NCBI GenBank assembly: GCA_029269725.1
Contig: JARJHS010000006.1
Coordinates: forward strand, 248,001 to 312,000
Source of the DNA: Pollutibacter soli
Lineage (GTDB): Bacteria > Bacteroidota > Bacteroidia > Chitinophagales > Chitinophagaceae
Length of the DNA: 64,000 nt
Direction: 5' to 3'
Under the pieces are notes generated by a model that searched no databases, was not told the origin of the DNA, and saw only the letters and a list, made by a program, of their open reading frames with translations. Within the stretch, counting starts at the first letter, position 1. Each line of letters begins with the position of its first letter. Below, one piece after another: positions 9,696 to 18,846 of this stretch. A program made the position numbers and the translations under genes.

Positions 9696-9707
9696 GTAGA
9701 ACAGCAA

Positions 9708-10112
9708 CTAGTTATTTACCGCGAGAACTTCAATCAGTTCTTCTGTGTGATGTGCAACTTTAAGAGTTTTGCTGTCAATAAGCTTTTTGTCCTGCAGAAC
9801 TTCAAAATAAAATTTATCGCTTTCCACGATATCGAGTTTGAAGCGCTTTTTGTAGGAATTTCCTTTCGCCCATTCTCTAAAAACGATTGAACCGCCTTCA
9901 TCCCTCACCAATACCAGGAAGGGTGATGTTGATTTGTTGTTTACTGCTAAATCAAGCAATGCTGTTCCCTGTGATGTTTCCTTAACTGTCACTTCGGAAG
10001 CTATATTGCCGGAAGGAGTTACTGTTTGCTGAGCAGCTGCGCCAAGTGACAACACACCGGTTAATAATGCAGTTGCGATGAATGCCTTGAATGAATTGTT
10101 AGTCTTTTTCAT
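9708..10112 (-). CDS. Small exported protein of unknown function
   Basis: 134 residues with a signal peptide (KAFIATALLTGVLSLGAAAQ, cleavage after AAA or AQ). The mature part of about 105 residues looks all-beta, with alternating hydrophobic positions (TALLDLAVNNKSTSPFLVLV, KFYFEVLQDKKLIDSKTLKV) and no cysteines or catalytic-looking clusters. It could be a small periplasmic Ig-like domain. I do not recognise a named family. It stands alone, convergent with the amidohydrolase gene. Confidence 0.7.
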   Translation of the reverse strand: MKKTNNSFKAFIATALLTGVLSLGAAAQQTVTPSGNIASEVTVKETSQGTALLDLAVNNKSTSPFLVLVRDEGGSIVFREWAKGNSYKKRFKLDIVESDKFYFEVLQDKKLIDSKTLKVAHHTEELIEVLAVNN

Positions 10113-10754
10113 AACTGTAATTTTTTAAGTTTTTAATGCTCTTTCATACGGACTAAAAGCAATTTTTCAGTTATGCAAGTTCGTTAGGGGCAGAGGTGTC
10201 CTTACTGTGTACATTTGCATGCATCAGCAGAAAATTTCACTATCGTTGTCGCGGCAAAACAATCAGGGAGAAATGGCCATTCATTGGCAGGAGCAGGACG
10301 CTGGAACAGCTGTTGTTATTCAGACTTCGAATATCTGAAAGCAGGTAACCAAATATACAACTAAAACGATTAAGTACAAGGAAAATTGTGGGATTAACGA
10401 AAAGTTTAAATACGGACAATCGTGTGCGGGCAAGTGGCCACAGGAACTGCCAGCTGACAGTTTTCAGTTTGAACTGAGTCGATGCAGTGTTTTTGACAGA
10501 ATGGAAATTAATTGAACCTCATAGTTTTTGTGATTGCGAAATAATTCATTTATCAAACGAATTCCCCTTGAGAGAAAACTGCTTACATTATTTATATCAT
10601 ACATTCCAACGAATTCAATGAGTCTTGAGGATTTTTTTATACGAAGTCACTGCTATCACGGATCCTTGATTCTACTGACTGCTTACTGCCAGGTCTGCTG
10701 CCTGCCGTCTACTACTCCTTAGAACGGTTGTTCCTGTGAGCAATAAACTACTGC
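10113..10754. other. Long intergenic stretch, no confirmed gene
   Basis: About 640 bp between two minus-strand genes. It holds a TACATTTG box (10210-10217) and immediately after it a 39-codon plus-strand frame (10219-10338) with ordinary composition. A second frame at 10534-10722 is hydrophobic and Leu/Ser-rich and looks random. No RNA gene or repeat was recognised. Confidence 0.35.
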
Positions 10755-11189
10755 TCACTTCCGAACATAATCATATCTCGCGCCCCCATCGATTGCAAAA
10801 CAACCGGTCAACACCGCTAACTTATCTCCATCAATTTCAATCAGCATCGGTCGCAGATCTGATTCAGGATTAAATACGATCTTTTCGTCAAAGGTGCCCG
10901 GGTCGACCATCATACAAATAACGTCCTGCGCATTGGGTTCATGCACTATGTTATAGGTACCGGATTTTACAGGAGTTCCGTTTTCATATTTCTTAAATCG
11001 GGACCCATCAAATTCAAGTCTGTTCTCATTCCCGGCAGCATATGGCTGGGGAGGTAACATTGTTCCGCTCACTAGCCTCAATTCCCAGACACCTTTCAAC
11101 GATGCATCGGCTTTCTTCAAATTCCTTTTTTCCTTGCTGCATCCGGAAACGAGTGCTGTTAACAGAAAAGCACAGACAATTAATCTCAT
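10755..11189 (-). CDS. Small lipoprotein, lipocalin/META-like fold suspected
   Basis: 144 residues from the ATG at 11189, chosen because it gives a lipoprotein signal (MRLIVCAFLLTALVSGC, lipobox VSGC); the longer upstream frame is not protein-like. The mature part begins KEKRNLKKADASLKGVWELR and continues with FDGSRFKKYENGTPVKSGTYNI, the pattern of small lipocalin-like or META-like lipoproteins common in Bacteroidota, where a strand ending in W starts a beta barrel. Function unknown. It is divergently oriented to the malic enzyme gene. Confidence 0.75.
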   Translation of the reverse strand: MRLIVCAFLLTALVSGCSKEKRNLKKADASLKGVWELRLVSGTMLPPQPYAAGNENRLEFDGSRFKKYENGTPVKSGTYNIVHEPNAQDVICMMVDPGTFDEKIVFNPESDLRPMLIEIDGDKLAVLTGCFAIDGGARYDYVRK

Positions 11190-11445
11190 GATACTGATTT
11201 TCTTTTTTTTTACTCCATCCTGCTGACAGCAGCACTTCTGTTTCTGTTGCATTAACCAATCAATTGCATTTCTGCTGATATGAATACAATTTGCTGATCT
11301 GGTAACTATTATAGCAGAAAACAATTTGAAGACAATATAATTTTTGAACAATCTTACATTTGACGCTCACAGAACATCAGATCAGAAATGTGGCAGGGAA
11401 GAGGCCTTTTTTTTAAATTCTTATCTTGCCGCCTAATTCAACACT

Positions 11446-13785
11446 ATGCAGAAAGATTTGCGCAGAGAGCAGGCACTTGAGTACCATGCCAAAGGCCGCC
11501 CAGGAAAGATAGAAGTGATTCCTACAAAAGAAGCAAAAACGCAAAGGGATCTGTCCCTGGCATATTCGCCGGGCGTAGCAGAACCCTGTATGGAAATATT
11601 CCATAACCCCGAAACAGTTTATAAATACACTGCCAAGGGCAACCTTGTAGCTGTGATCAGTAATGGAACTGCCGTTCTGGGCCTTGGTGATATCGGACCT
11701 GAAGCAGGAAAACCCGTGATGGAGGGGAAAGGAGTATTATTCAAAATATTTGCCGATATCGATGTGTTCGACATTGAGATCAATGAAAAAGATCCCGACA
11801 AATTTGTTGAGATAGTAAAAGCGCTGGAGCCCACATTTGGTGGCGTGAACCTGGAAGATATCAAAGCGCCGGAATGCTTCCACATCGAACAGAGATTAAA
11901 GGCGGAAATGAATATTCCCGTGATGCACGATGATCAGCACGGTACTGCAATCATCAGTGCTGCAGCTTTGCTGAATGCACTGGAACTTCAAAAGAAAAAA
12001 ATCGGCGAAGTCACCATTCTTTGCAATGGCGCAGGAGCCGCAGCTATAGCCTGTATTGATCTCTATGTTGCTTTAGGTGCTGATCCCGGAAAAGTAAAAA
12101 TGTATGATTCTAAAGGATTGGTTCATGCAGGAAGGAACGATCTTGACGAAAGGAAATCAAAATACGCAGTGCCTGCCACTGAATTGAGTTTTGAAGATGC
12201 ATTTGTTGGTACCGATGTATTTATTGGTCTGAGCAAAGGCAATGTGGTGAGTGAAGAAATGGTGAAGAGCATGGCAAAAAGACCCATCGTCTTCGCGATG
12301 GCTAATCCGGATCCTGAAATTACCTGGGAGAAAGCAACGGGTTGCAGAAAGGATGTAATTATGGCAACCGGTCGATCAGATTATCCCAACCAGGTGAACA
12401 ATGTCCTCGGTTTCCCTTATATATTTCGGGGTGCTCTTGATGTAAGGGCAACAAGCATCAATGAGGCCATGAAACTTGCAGCGGTAAAAGCTCTTGCAAA
12501 AATGGCAAAAACTCCTGTTCCGGATATAGTGAATATGGCCTACAATGAAACCACCATCAGCTTCAGTGCAAACTATATTATTCCCAAGCCACTGGATCCG
12601 CGTTTGCTGGAAACAGTTTCACCGGCGGTGGCGAGAGCGGCTATGGAAAGTGGCGTTGCTCAGAAACCCATCACCGACTGGGAAGCTTATTCAATTTCAT
12701 TGAGTCAGAAACTGGGCCACGATAACCAGTTGATGAGGGCCATCGGATCTAAAGCAAGAAAAGATCCACGCCGGGTTGTTTTTGCTGATGCAGAAAATAT
12801 CAAGGTGCTCAAAGCTGCACAGCTGGCGTATGATGAAAATGTCGCTTATCCTATCCTGTTAGGTGACCCGAAAAAAATCCTGGACCTGGCGAAAGAAAGT
12901 AAGATCAATCTGGAAGGCATCACCATCATAGATCCGAAAAGCGACGAAATGGAAGAACGCCGAAATCTATATGGCGAGATTTATTATAAAAAACGCCAGC
13001 GTCGCGGCATAAACTATTATGAAGTATTTAAAAAGATGAAGGACCGCACCCACTTCGGATGTATGATGGTGGAAATGGGTGATGCAGATGCGATGATCTC
13101 AGGCTTAAGTCGTACTTATCCCGATACGATCAGGCCGGCGATTCAAATTATCGGTACCGAAAATGGTGTGAAAAAGATTGCGGGCATGTACATCATGATG
13201 ACCAAGCGCGGGCCACTATTCCTCGCGGATACAACAGTTAACTTCAATCCGACCGCAGCGGAAATCGCAGACATTACTGCACTTGTTGCCGAGGAAGTAC
13301 GTTCATTTGGTATCGTACCGAGGATTGCCATGCTCAGTTATTCCAATTTCGGCAGCAGTGATACGCCGGAAGCAAATATTATGCGTGATGCGCGTAAAGT
13401 TGTAAAAGACAGGTTTCCGAACCTTGTAGTGGATGGAGAGATACAGGCCATCATGGCATTCAATAAAGAGATCATCCGTGAAAATTATCCGTTCTCAGAA
13501 CTCGCTATGGAAGGTGATGTGAATACATTAATCTTCCCCAACCTGAGTGCGGGAAACATTGCATATAATCTGTTGCAGGAGGTCGGTGGTGCGGATTCGA
13601 TCGGTCCGATACTTTTAGGTCTGAAGAAACCGGTACATATACTTCAACTAGGCTCTTCCGTTAGAAGCATTTTTAACATGGTGCTGATTGCTGTGATTGA
13701 TGCCCAATCAAAAAATCCACGGGAGAAAGCGAAAGAACATAATATTCAACCAGCGCTGGAGCAGAGAGAAGCGAGCGCGAAATAG
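11446..13785 (+). CDS. maeB: NADP-dependent malic enzyme fused to a phosphotransacetylase-like domain
   Basis: 779 residues, matching the MaeB family. Residues of about 1-430 are the malic enzyme: [48 protein letters not shown] and a Rossmann stretch [15 protein letters not shown] for NADP. Residues of about 430-779 resemble phosphate acetyltransferase ([33 protein letters not shown]), a domain that in this family is regulatory rather than catalytic. The enzyme decarboxylates malate to pyruvate in the cytoplasm and yields NADPH. The start is the first ATG, just after a TATCTTGC stretch that could be a weak -7 box. Confidence 0.96.
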   Translation: MQKDLRREQALEYHAKGRPGKIEVIPTKEAKTQRDLSLAYSPGVAEPCMEIFHNPETVYKYTAKGNLVAVISNGTAVLGLGDIGPEAGKPVMEGKGVLFKIFADIDVFDIEINEKDPDKFVEIVKALEPTFGGVNLEDIKAPECFHIEQRLKAEMNIPVMHDDQHGTAIISAAALLNALELQKKKIGEVTILCNGAGAAAIACIDLYVALGADPGKVKMYDSKGLVHAGRNDLDERKSKYAVPATELSFEDAFVGTDVFIGLSKGNVVSEEMVKSMAKRPIVFAMANPDPEITWEKATGCRKDVIMATGRSDYPNQVNNVLGFPYIFRGALDVRATSINEAMKLAAVKALAKMAKTPVPDIVNMAYNETTISFSANYIIPKPLDPRLLETVSPAVARAAMESGVAQKPITDWEAYSISLSQKLGHDNQLMRAIGSKARKDPRRVVFADAENIKVLKAAQLAYDENVAYPILLGDPKKILDLAKESKINLEGITIIDPKSDEMEERRNLYGEIYYKKRQRRGINYYEVFKKMKDRTHFGCMMVEMGDADAMISGLSRTYPDTIRPAIQIIGTENGVKKIAGMYIMMTKRGPLFLADTTVNFNPTAAEIADITALVAEEVRSFGIVPRIAMLSYSNFGSSDTPEANIMRDARKVVKDRFPNLVVDGEIQAIMAFNKEIIRENYPFSELAMEGDVNTLIFPNLSAGNIAYNLLQEVGGADSIGPILLGLKKPVHILQLGSSVRSIFNMVLIAVIDAQSKNPREKAKEHNIQPALEQREASAK

Positions 13786-13818
13786 ATGAGGATATAGAAT
13801 ACAGAAACAGGAAAATAA

Positions 13819-14859
13819 TTGTCAGCTATAGAACATATTTCAAAGAAAAAACCGAGTTATCCTGTTGGTCGGGATTTCAAGGAATATCTTTCGCGATATG
13901 GACGCGAAACCGACTTGCCTGTAAGTTATCTGACCCTGAAACATTATTCGGGGTCAGTTCCGTTATATGATCTTAAAGGAAAGGACACGTTCTGGGAAAC
14001 TGTCTTCTACCACCCATCTGTAACCGCTGAAATCCACCAGGGATTAAAGAGAATATATTCTTTGCTGAAAGCGAGCGGACATTCAGAAGCAGAAGAACAT
14101 CTCCATATTGAACGGATCGATTATTGCGTTTTTGGCAATTCAAAGCCCTTCAGAATAAAAATTGTAAACAATTATAATGAGGTGCACGATTACTTCTATG
14201 TAAAAGTGCCCGACTCATCACGTATCTGGGGACTTGAGCTGGAGCATTTGCTTTCGCCTTACCGCATCAACTATATCGTCGACGATCAAACGCTGATCGA
14301 GGAACATATTTCCGGCATTCCCGGAGATGTGTTTGTGCTGCAATTCTTATCCCGCCCGGAATTCAACCATCGCAGGATTGCGAAAGAATTTGTGAAGTTC
14401 AATGAACGATGCTTTATGCGGTTACTGGGCGATATGCGCAGTTATAATTTTGTGTTTGATATCAGCCAGGATTTTGATGATATTCAGTTTCGCATACGCT
14501 GTATCGATTTTGATCAGCAGGCTTTCGAGGGGAGAAAGAATATCTACCTGCCACAGTTTTTCAAAGAGAACAAGGTTTTCGTGGATATGGTGCAGCAACA
14601 TCTTCATCCGGATGTGATCACGCAGTACAGGATGGAAGAAAGATCCCTTTTTGCGCGGAGGGTTCGTGCGGAGAAAGAACGCCTTGATGATCTGCATGAA
14701 GCCCTTGCCAATGATGTATTTTCGACACCGGAGAAAATAGCTGAACTGGCCCTCGAACTGAGCCGGTATCACAATAATCCGGATTTCATTACGTGCGCCA
14801 CCATGGCACAATTGTTACAGATGCATATGAATGAATACCTTGCAGCGGATCTTAAATAA
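13819..14859 (+). CDS. Conserved hypothetical protein, kinase-like fold suspected
   Basis: 346 residues from a TTG start at 13819; no in-frame ATG is available between the maeB stop 33 bp upstream and the conserved-looking N-terminus. Residues of about 215-250 read LLGDMRSYNFVFDI and then RIRCIDFDQQAFEG, resembling the catalytic and metal-binding loops of aminoglycoside-phosphotransferase or protein-kinase-like folds (D-x-N and IDFD). The C-terminal 70 residues are helical and charged. No signal peptide or membrane segment is present. It lies between maeB and the Mla-type transporter and may be co-transcribed with either. The kinase idea is an inference from two short motifs; a named family was not recognised. 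Confidence 0.7.
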   Translation: MSAIEHISKKKPSYPVGRDFKEYLSRYGRETDLPVSYLTLKHYSGSVPLYDLKGKDTFWETVFYHPSVTAEIHQGLKRIYSLLKASGHSEAEEHLHIERIDYCVFGNSKPFRIKIVNNYNEVHDYFYVKVPDSSRIWGLELEHLLSPYRINYIVDDQTLIEEHISGIPGDVFVLQFLSRPEFNHRRIAKEFVKFNERCFMRLLGDMRSYNFVFDISQDFDDIQFRIRCIDFDQQAFEGRKNIYLPQFFKENKVFVDMVQQHLHPDVITQYRMEERSLFARRVRAEKERLDDLHEALANDVFSTPEKIAELALELSRYHNNPDFITCATMAQLLQMHMNEYLAADLK

Positions 14860-14876
14860 CCCTGCTTTCTTTTACT

Positions 14877-14884
14877 TATTTTTG
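14877..14884 (+). promoter_or_regulatory. -7 box upstream of the MlaE-type permease gene
   Basis: TATTTTTG matches TAnnTTTG exactly and sits 16 nt before the ATG at 14901, in the 41-bp gap after the hypothetical kinase-like gene. It would give the transporter operon its own promoter with a very short leader. Confidence 0.4.
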
Positions 14885-14900
14885 TCCATAAACCATTTGC

Positions 14901-15638
14901 ATGACGTTTTTCAATCACCTGGGCAGGTTTATATTGATGATCAGAGGGATGTTCAGCCGCCCGGAGAATTTCAAGATGTACTGGAAGGAACTCATGCATC
15001 AATGCGCTGAGCTCGGAATCGGATCGATGGGAATTATTGCCATCATTTCAGTATTTATTGGTGCGGTATCAACGGTGCAGACGGCATACCAGTTGGTAAG
15101 TCCATTGATACCCAAATCAACCATTGCGCAGATCGTGCGCGATACCATCATCCTGGAATTCGCGCCTACGCTGAGTTGTATCGTACTGGCGGGTGTGGTT
15201 GGCAGTAAGATTGCCAGTGAGCTGGGGAATATGCGAGTGAGTGAACAGATCGATGCACTCGAAATCATGGGCATCAATACAAAAGCTTATCTCGTTGCTC
15301 CGAAAATCCTGGCCAGCCTGATCATGATTCCGTTGCTCGTTATTTTCGCGATGGTACTGGGTATCTGGGGTGGCCGTTTTGCAGGAAGCGCAGCAAATAT
15401 TCTTTCGGGTGCAACATTTGACCGCGGTCTGCTCTCCGGTTTCCTGGCATACAATGTATTTTTCGCTTTGATCAAGGCATATACTTTTGCTTTCATCATT
15501 TCCAGCGTACCTGCATATTATGGGTATAATGTGGAAGGAGGCGCACTGGAAATCGGTCGCGCGAGTACTTCGGCTGTGGTTACCAGTTGTATTATGATCC
15601 TGCTGGCGGACTATGTACTGGCTGCGATATTGCTTTAA
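14901..15638 (+). CDS. mlaE: MlaE-family lipid ABC transporter permease
   Basis: 245 residues with five to six hydrophobic segments and the MlaE family hallmarks: VFIGAVSTVQTAYQL, GVVGSKIASELGNMRVSEQI and DALEIMGINTKAYLVAPKIL. MlaE is the inner-membrane permease of MCE-type systems that move phospholipids between inner and outer membranes, keeping outer-membrane lipid asymmetry. The ATPase gene follows after 24 bp, confirming the pair. The MCE substrate-binding protein (MlaD type) is not adjacent, so it must be encoded elsewhere or the system uses a different partner. Symbol given by family; strict orthology to E. coli mlaE is not shown. Confidence 0.9.
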   Translation: MTFFNHLGRFILMIRGMFSRPENFKMYWKELMHQCAELGIGSMGIIAIISVFIGAVSTVQTAYQLVSPLIPKSTIAQIVRDTIILEFAPTLSCIVLAGVVGSKIASELGNMRVSEQIDALEIMGINTKAYLVAPKILASLIMIPLLVIFAMVLGIWGGRFAGSAANILSGATFDRGLLSGFLAYNVFFALIKAYTFAFIISSVPAYYGYNVEGGALEIGRASTSAVVTSCIMILLADYVLAAILL

Positions 15639-15662
15639 CTGATCTGAAAAGAATTTTAGCTG

Positions 15663-16481
15663 ATGATCGAACTGAAAAATCTGAAGAAAAGTTTTGGTGA
15701 AAACGTGGTGATCAACGACGTATCCGCAGTGATGGAAACGGGTAAATGCAATCTCATCATCGGTGCGAGTGGAAGCGGGAAGACGGTATTGATGAAATGT
15801 ATTGTTGGACTGTTTACGCCGGATAGCGGCGAGATCGTTTATGATGAACAGGAGTTCATCAGGATGACTACTGAAGAGAAAAAAGCGATGCGTCAGAAAA
15901 TCGGGATGCTGTTCCAGGGTTCAGCATTATTCGACAGTATGACGGTTGAACAGAATATTTTCTTCCCGTTGGATATGTTCACCAATTCCACAAGGGCTGA
16001 AAAACAGAAACGCGTAGACGAAGTACTCGATCGCGTCAAATTAAAAGACGCGCATAAAAAATTTCCTGCAGAGATCAGCGGGGGTATGAAAAAACGCGTG
16101 GGTATAGCGCGCGCCATCGTTCTCAATCCAAAATATTTGTTCTGCGACGAACCGAACTCCGGCCTTGATCCTCAAACATCATTAGTCATTGATAAGCTGA
16201 TCAAAGAAATTACCGAGGAATACAATATCACGACAGTAATTAATACCCATGACATGAACAGCGTGATGGAAATAGGTGATAAGATCATTTATATGTACAA
16301 GGGTGATAAGGAGTGGGAAGGAAGCAACAAGGAAATCATCTTCAGCAAAAATGAAAAACTCAACAGCTTCATTTTCGCATCAGAGTTTCTGCAGGATGCA
16401 AAAGACATGCGTATGCTGGAGATGAAAGGCAAGATCGACAATGATCGTGACATGGATGATCTGCTCAAAAACGGGCTATGA
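15663..16481 (+). CDS. mlaF: MlaF-type ABC transporter ATPase
   Basis: 272 residues. Walker A GASGSGKT, Q-loop region GMLFQGSALFDSMTV (the family-typical GSALFDS form), ABC signature ISGGMKKRVGIARAI and Walker B YLFCDEPNSGLDP are all present, followed by the switch histidine in INTHDMNSV. This is the cytoplasmic ATPase partner of the MlaE permease immediately upstream. The C-terminal 30 residues form a charged extension. Its stop overlaps the next start (ATGA at 16478-16481), so the DUF4198 gene is translationally coupled. Confidence 0.93.
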   Translation: MIELKNLKKSFGENVVINDVSAVMETGKCNLIIGASGSGKTVLMKCIVGLFTPDSGEIVYDEQEFIRMTTEEKKAMRQKIGMLFQGSALFDSMTVEQNIFFPLDMFTNSTRAEKQKRVDEVLDRVKLKDAHKKFPAEISGGMKKRVGIARAIVLNPKYLFCDEPNSGLDPQTSLVIDKLIKEITEEYNITTVINTHDMNSVMEIGDKIIYMYKGDKEWEGSNKEIIFSKNEKLNSFIFASEFLQDAKDMRMLEMKGKIDNDRDMDDLLKNGL

Positions 16482-17281
16482 AAAAAAAGATCACTGCCAT
16501 TTTTATAAGCCTCGGGCTTGTTCTTTGTCTTGCAGGGCATGAGTTCTGGATTCAGCCACAGCGATTTCATTTCAAGCGCGGACAACCCATTCGCATTCGT
16601 TTCCAGGTGGGTGAAAATTTTGAAGGCGAAAACTGGAGTGGCAATAAAGCATCGATGCGTGATATCCGTTTGCATTTCGCGGAATACACCGATGACATAA
16701 AAAATCTGCTAAGCGACAGCACAAACGGCGATTCACTTACTGTACAGTTTTTTGATGAAGGCACTGTACTCGCTTCCTGCCAGACTTCCAATAAATTCAT
16801 ACAACTGGAGCCTGAAAAATTCCTGGAGTATTTGAAAGAGGATGGACTCGAAGAAACCATCAAGCTTCGTGAAGAGTACAATGAAAAAGACAGTTCAGGT
16901 CGGGAGTTCTATCAGCGAAACATCAAATCGCTGATGCAGATTGGTTCAGTGATCGATTCCACATATAAGAAAACAACTGAGCTCCCTCTTGATATCATTC
17001 CACTCTCACATCCCTACCTGATAAAAAAGAAACAACATTTCCAGGCGAAAGTGTTGTTTGAAGGAGATCCTCTATCGAATCAGCTGATAAAGCTCTGGCA
17101 TCGTTCAAAAGGAAAAACCGAAATGCTTGATCTAAAGACCGATGAACAGGGAATCGTCGAAATGGAAATCAATCCATATGGCCAATGGATGCTGAGTACA
17201 GTCAAAATAGTCAGGCTACCTGATGATACCACCGCCAGCTGGCAGAGCTATTGGGGATCGTTTACCTGGGGCTACTATTGA
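16478..17281 (+). CDS. DUF4198 family exported protein
   Basis: 267 residues with a signal peptide (ITAIFISLGLVLCLAG) followed directly by HEFWIQPQRFHFKRGQPI, the conserved HEFW-xP start of the DUF4198 family. The second half contains a beta-sandwich repeat (GDPLSNQLIKLWHRSKGKTE, then DLKTDEQGIVEMEINPYGQW), as in carrier-like or nickel/cobalt-linked periplasmic proteins. The N-terminal His after cleavage could bind a metal; that is inference. It overlaps the ATPase gene by 4 bp, suggesting a periplasmic helper for the Mla-type transporter, though DUF4198 genes also occur in metal-uptake contexts. Confidence 0.85.
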   Translation: MKKKITAIFISLGLVLCLAGHEFWIQPQRFHFKRGQPIRIRFQVGENFEGENWSGNKASMRDIRLHFAEYTDDIKNLLSDSTNGDSLTVQFFDEGTVLASCQTSNKFIQLEPEKFLEYLKEDGLEETIKLREEYNEKDSSGREFYQRNIKSLMQIGSVIDSTYKKTTELPLDIIPLSHPYLIKKKQHFQAKVLFEGDPLSNQLIKLWHRSKGKTEMLDLKTDEQGIVEMEINPYGQWMLSTVKIVRLPDDTTASWQSYWGSFTWGYY

Positions 17282-17484
17282 AATCCACCCGAATAAAAAC
17301 AAGGACGGAGGCTGATCTTTTATTAGGCATTGTCGTAAACCTCAAGTTTAAAACAATTGCAAGCCGCATTTCTTGATTGTACTACTAAAAAATACAAGTT
17401 TATACCCCAAAAGCCTGGTACTATTAACTACACACTAAATCTCCTGCCTGTCTACTCCTTACTCCAAACTTCATTTCTTTGCCC

Positions 17485-17492
17485 TATTTTTG
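17485..17492 (+). promoter_or_regulatory. -7 box upstream of sucD
   Basis: TATTTTTG is an exact TAnnTTTG match 40 nt upstream of the sucD ATG. The region before it (17282-17480) contains no gene I can support. No -33 element at the expected spacing is evident. Confidence 0.5.
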
Positions 17493-17532
17493 CGGCACTT
17501 TCATTTTTTTTTAACCGAAAGCAGAATCCTCT

Positions 17533-18405
17533 ATGTCGGTACTAGTCAATAAAAACTCAAAAGTTATTGTTCAGGGATTTACAGGTACAGAAGGCACTTT
17601 TCATGCGACCCAGATGATTGAATACGGCACCCAGGTGGTGGGTGGCGTTACCCCCGGCAAAGGTGGTGGTACTCATCTGGAGAAACCGATTTTTAATACG
17701 GTGGCAGATGCTGTGAAGCAGACTGGTGCTGACGTTAGTATCATCTTTGTTCCACCGGCTTTTGCTGCTGACGCGATCATGGAAGCTGCAGAAGCGGGCA
17801 TCGGACTCGTGGTTTGTATCACAGAAGGTATTCCGGTGCAGGACATGGTGAAGGTGAAAAATTACCTGGCCTCAACGAAAACAAGGCTCATCGGACCTAA
17901 CTGTCCTGGTGTTATCACTGCCGACGAATGTAAAGTAGGTATCATGCCTGGTTTTATATTCAAAAAAGGCAATATCGGTATTGTTTCAAAATCAGGAACG
18001 CTGACATACGAAGCTGCTGACCAGATCGTAAAAGCAGGAATGGGTATTACGACCGCGATTGGAATCGGCGGCGATCCGATCATCGGAACACCCACCCGCG
18101 ACGCGGTTGAATTGCTGATGAACGATCCTGAAACAGAAGGTATCGTTATGATCGGTGAGATCGGTGGTGGTATGGAAGCCGAAGCTGCGCGCTGGATCAA
18201 GGCCAATAGTAAAAAACCCGTAGTTGGATTTATCGCTGGGCAGACTGCACCTCCCGGACGTCGTATGGGTCATGCCGGAGCAATCGTTGGCGGATCTGAT
18301 GATACAGCTGCTGCGAAAATGAAGATCATGCGCGAATGCGGAATCCATGTGGTGGACAGTCCTGCGGATATCGGAAAGAAGATGGCAGAAGCGATGAAGA
18401 AATAG
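17533..18405 (+). CDS. sucD: Succinate--CoA ligase (ADP-forming) subunit alpha
   Basis: 290 residues, full family length. The N-terminal CoA-binding Rossmann domain begins [20 protein letters not shown]; the phosphohistidine loop is [14 protein letters not shown] with the active His at about residue 247 (E. coli numbering 246). [20 protein letters not shown] is also diagnostic. The enzyme converts succinyl-CoA plus ADP and phosphate to succinate, CoA and ATP in the TCA cycle, as a complex with the beta subunit SucC. sucC is not adjacent, as is common in Bacteroidota. It is monocistronic, with two hairpins after the stop. Confidence 0.97.
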   Translation: MSVLVNKNSKVIVQGFTGTEGTFHATQMIEYGTQVVGGVTPGKGGGTHLEKPIFNTVADAVKQTGADVSIIFVPPAFAADAIMEAAEAGIGLVVCITEGIPVQDMVKVKNYLASTKTRLIGPNCPGVITADECKVGIMPGFIFKKGNIGIVSKSGTLTYEAADQIVKAGMGITTAIGIGGDPIIGTPTRDAVELLMNDPETEGIVMIGEIGGGMEAEAARWIKANSKKPVVGFIAGQTAPPGRRMGHAGAIVGGSDDTAAAKMKIMRECGIHVVDSPADIGKKMAEAMKK

Positions 18406-18408
18406 TCT

Positions 18409-18452
18409 GAATTTTCGTAGAGACGCAATGCATTGCGTCTCTACGAAAATTC
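18409..18452. repeat. 44-bp perfect palindrome of the TAG(A/G)GACGC family after sucD
   Basis: GAATTTTCGTAGAGACGCAA and its exact complement meet at a central ATGCAT. It starts 3 bp after the sucD stop. The core GTAGAGACGC/GCGTCTCTAC is a variant of the GTAGGGACGC palindromes clustered with transposase genes at 49-57 kb, so this is a dispersed family member used here as a likely transcription-stop hairpin. Confidence 0.8.
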
Positions 18453-18492
18453 AACTGCGACCAATTAATCAATAACTCAGATACAAAATTTC

Positions 18493-18519
18493 AAAGACGC
18501 ATTCATCGCGTCTTTTTTA
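18493..18519 (+). terminator. Rho-independent terminator downstream of sucD
   Basis: AAAGACGC and GCGTCTTT form a stem around the loop ATTCATC, followed by a T run and TATTTTA. It lies about 90 bp after the sucD stop, behind the palindrome at 18409. Confidence 0.7.
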
Positions 18520-18846
18520 TTTTATCAAACATGGAAAGCAAGCATCTGCTTCAAATTCAATTGTTAGTTAGTGCTTGCTGGTAAGGTGAGGGCATTCGGC
18601 GTTTTTCGCCTGCCTGCCCTGCCTACCGGACAGGCAGCCGGGAAAGGCAGGTTTTTCGTTCATCGTTGTTCGTTGAAAAGTGGTGATTTGCAGAAATGCA
18701 GAATAAAAAATCCGAAGTATAAATCTGATATGCAGGCCAACCGCATACAAGATTTTACAGGTTGACTTTTACATCCATGCGGACACTGATGTCAAATTTC
18801 TTTTCCATTCATATCCACCAGGATTTGCACGAAAAAACAGCAGAAC

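Noticed and set aside
10534-10722. A 62-codon plus-strand frame in the long gap
   Set aside because: Random-looking composition, no start signal, no recognisable domain.
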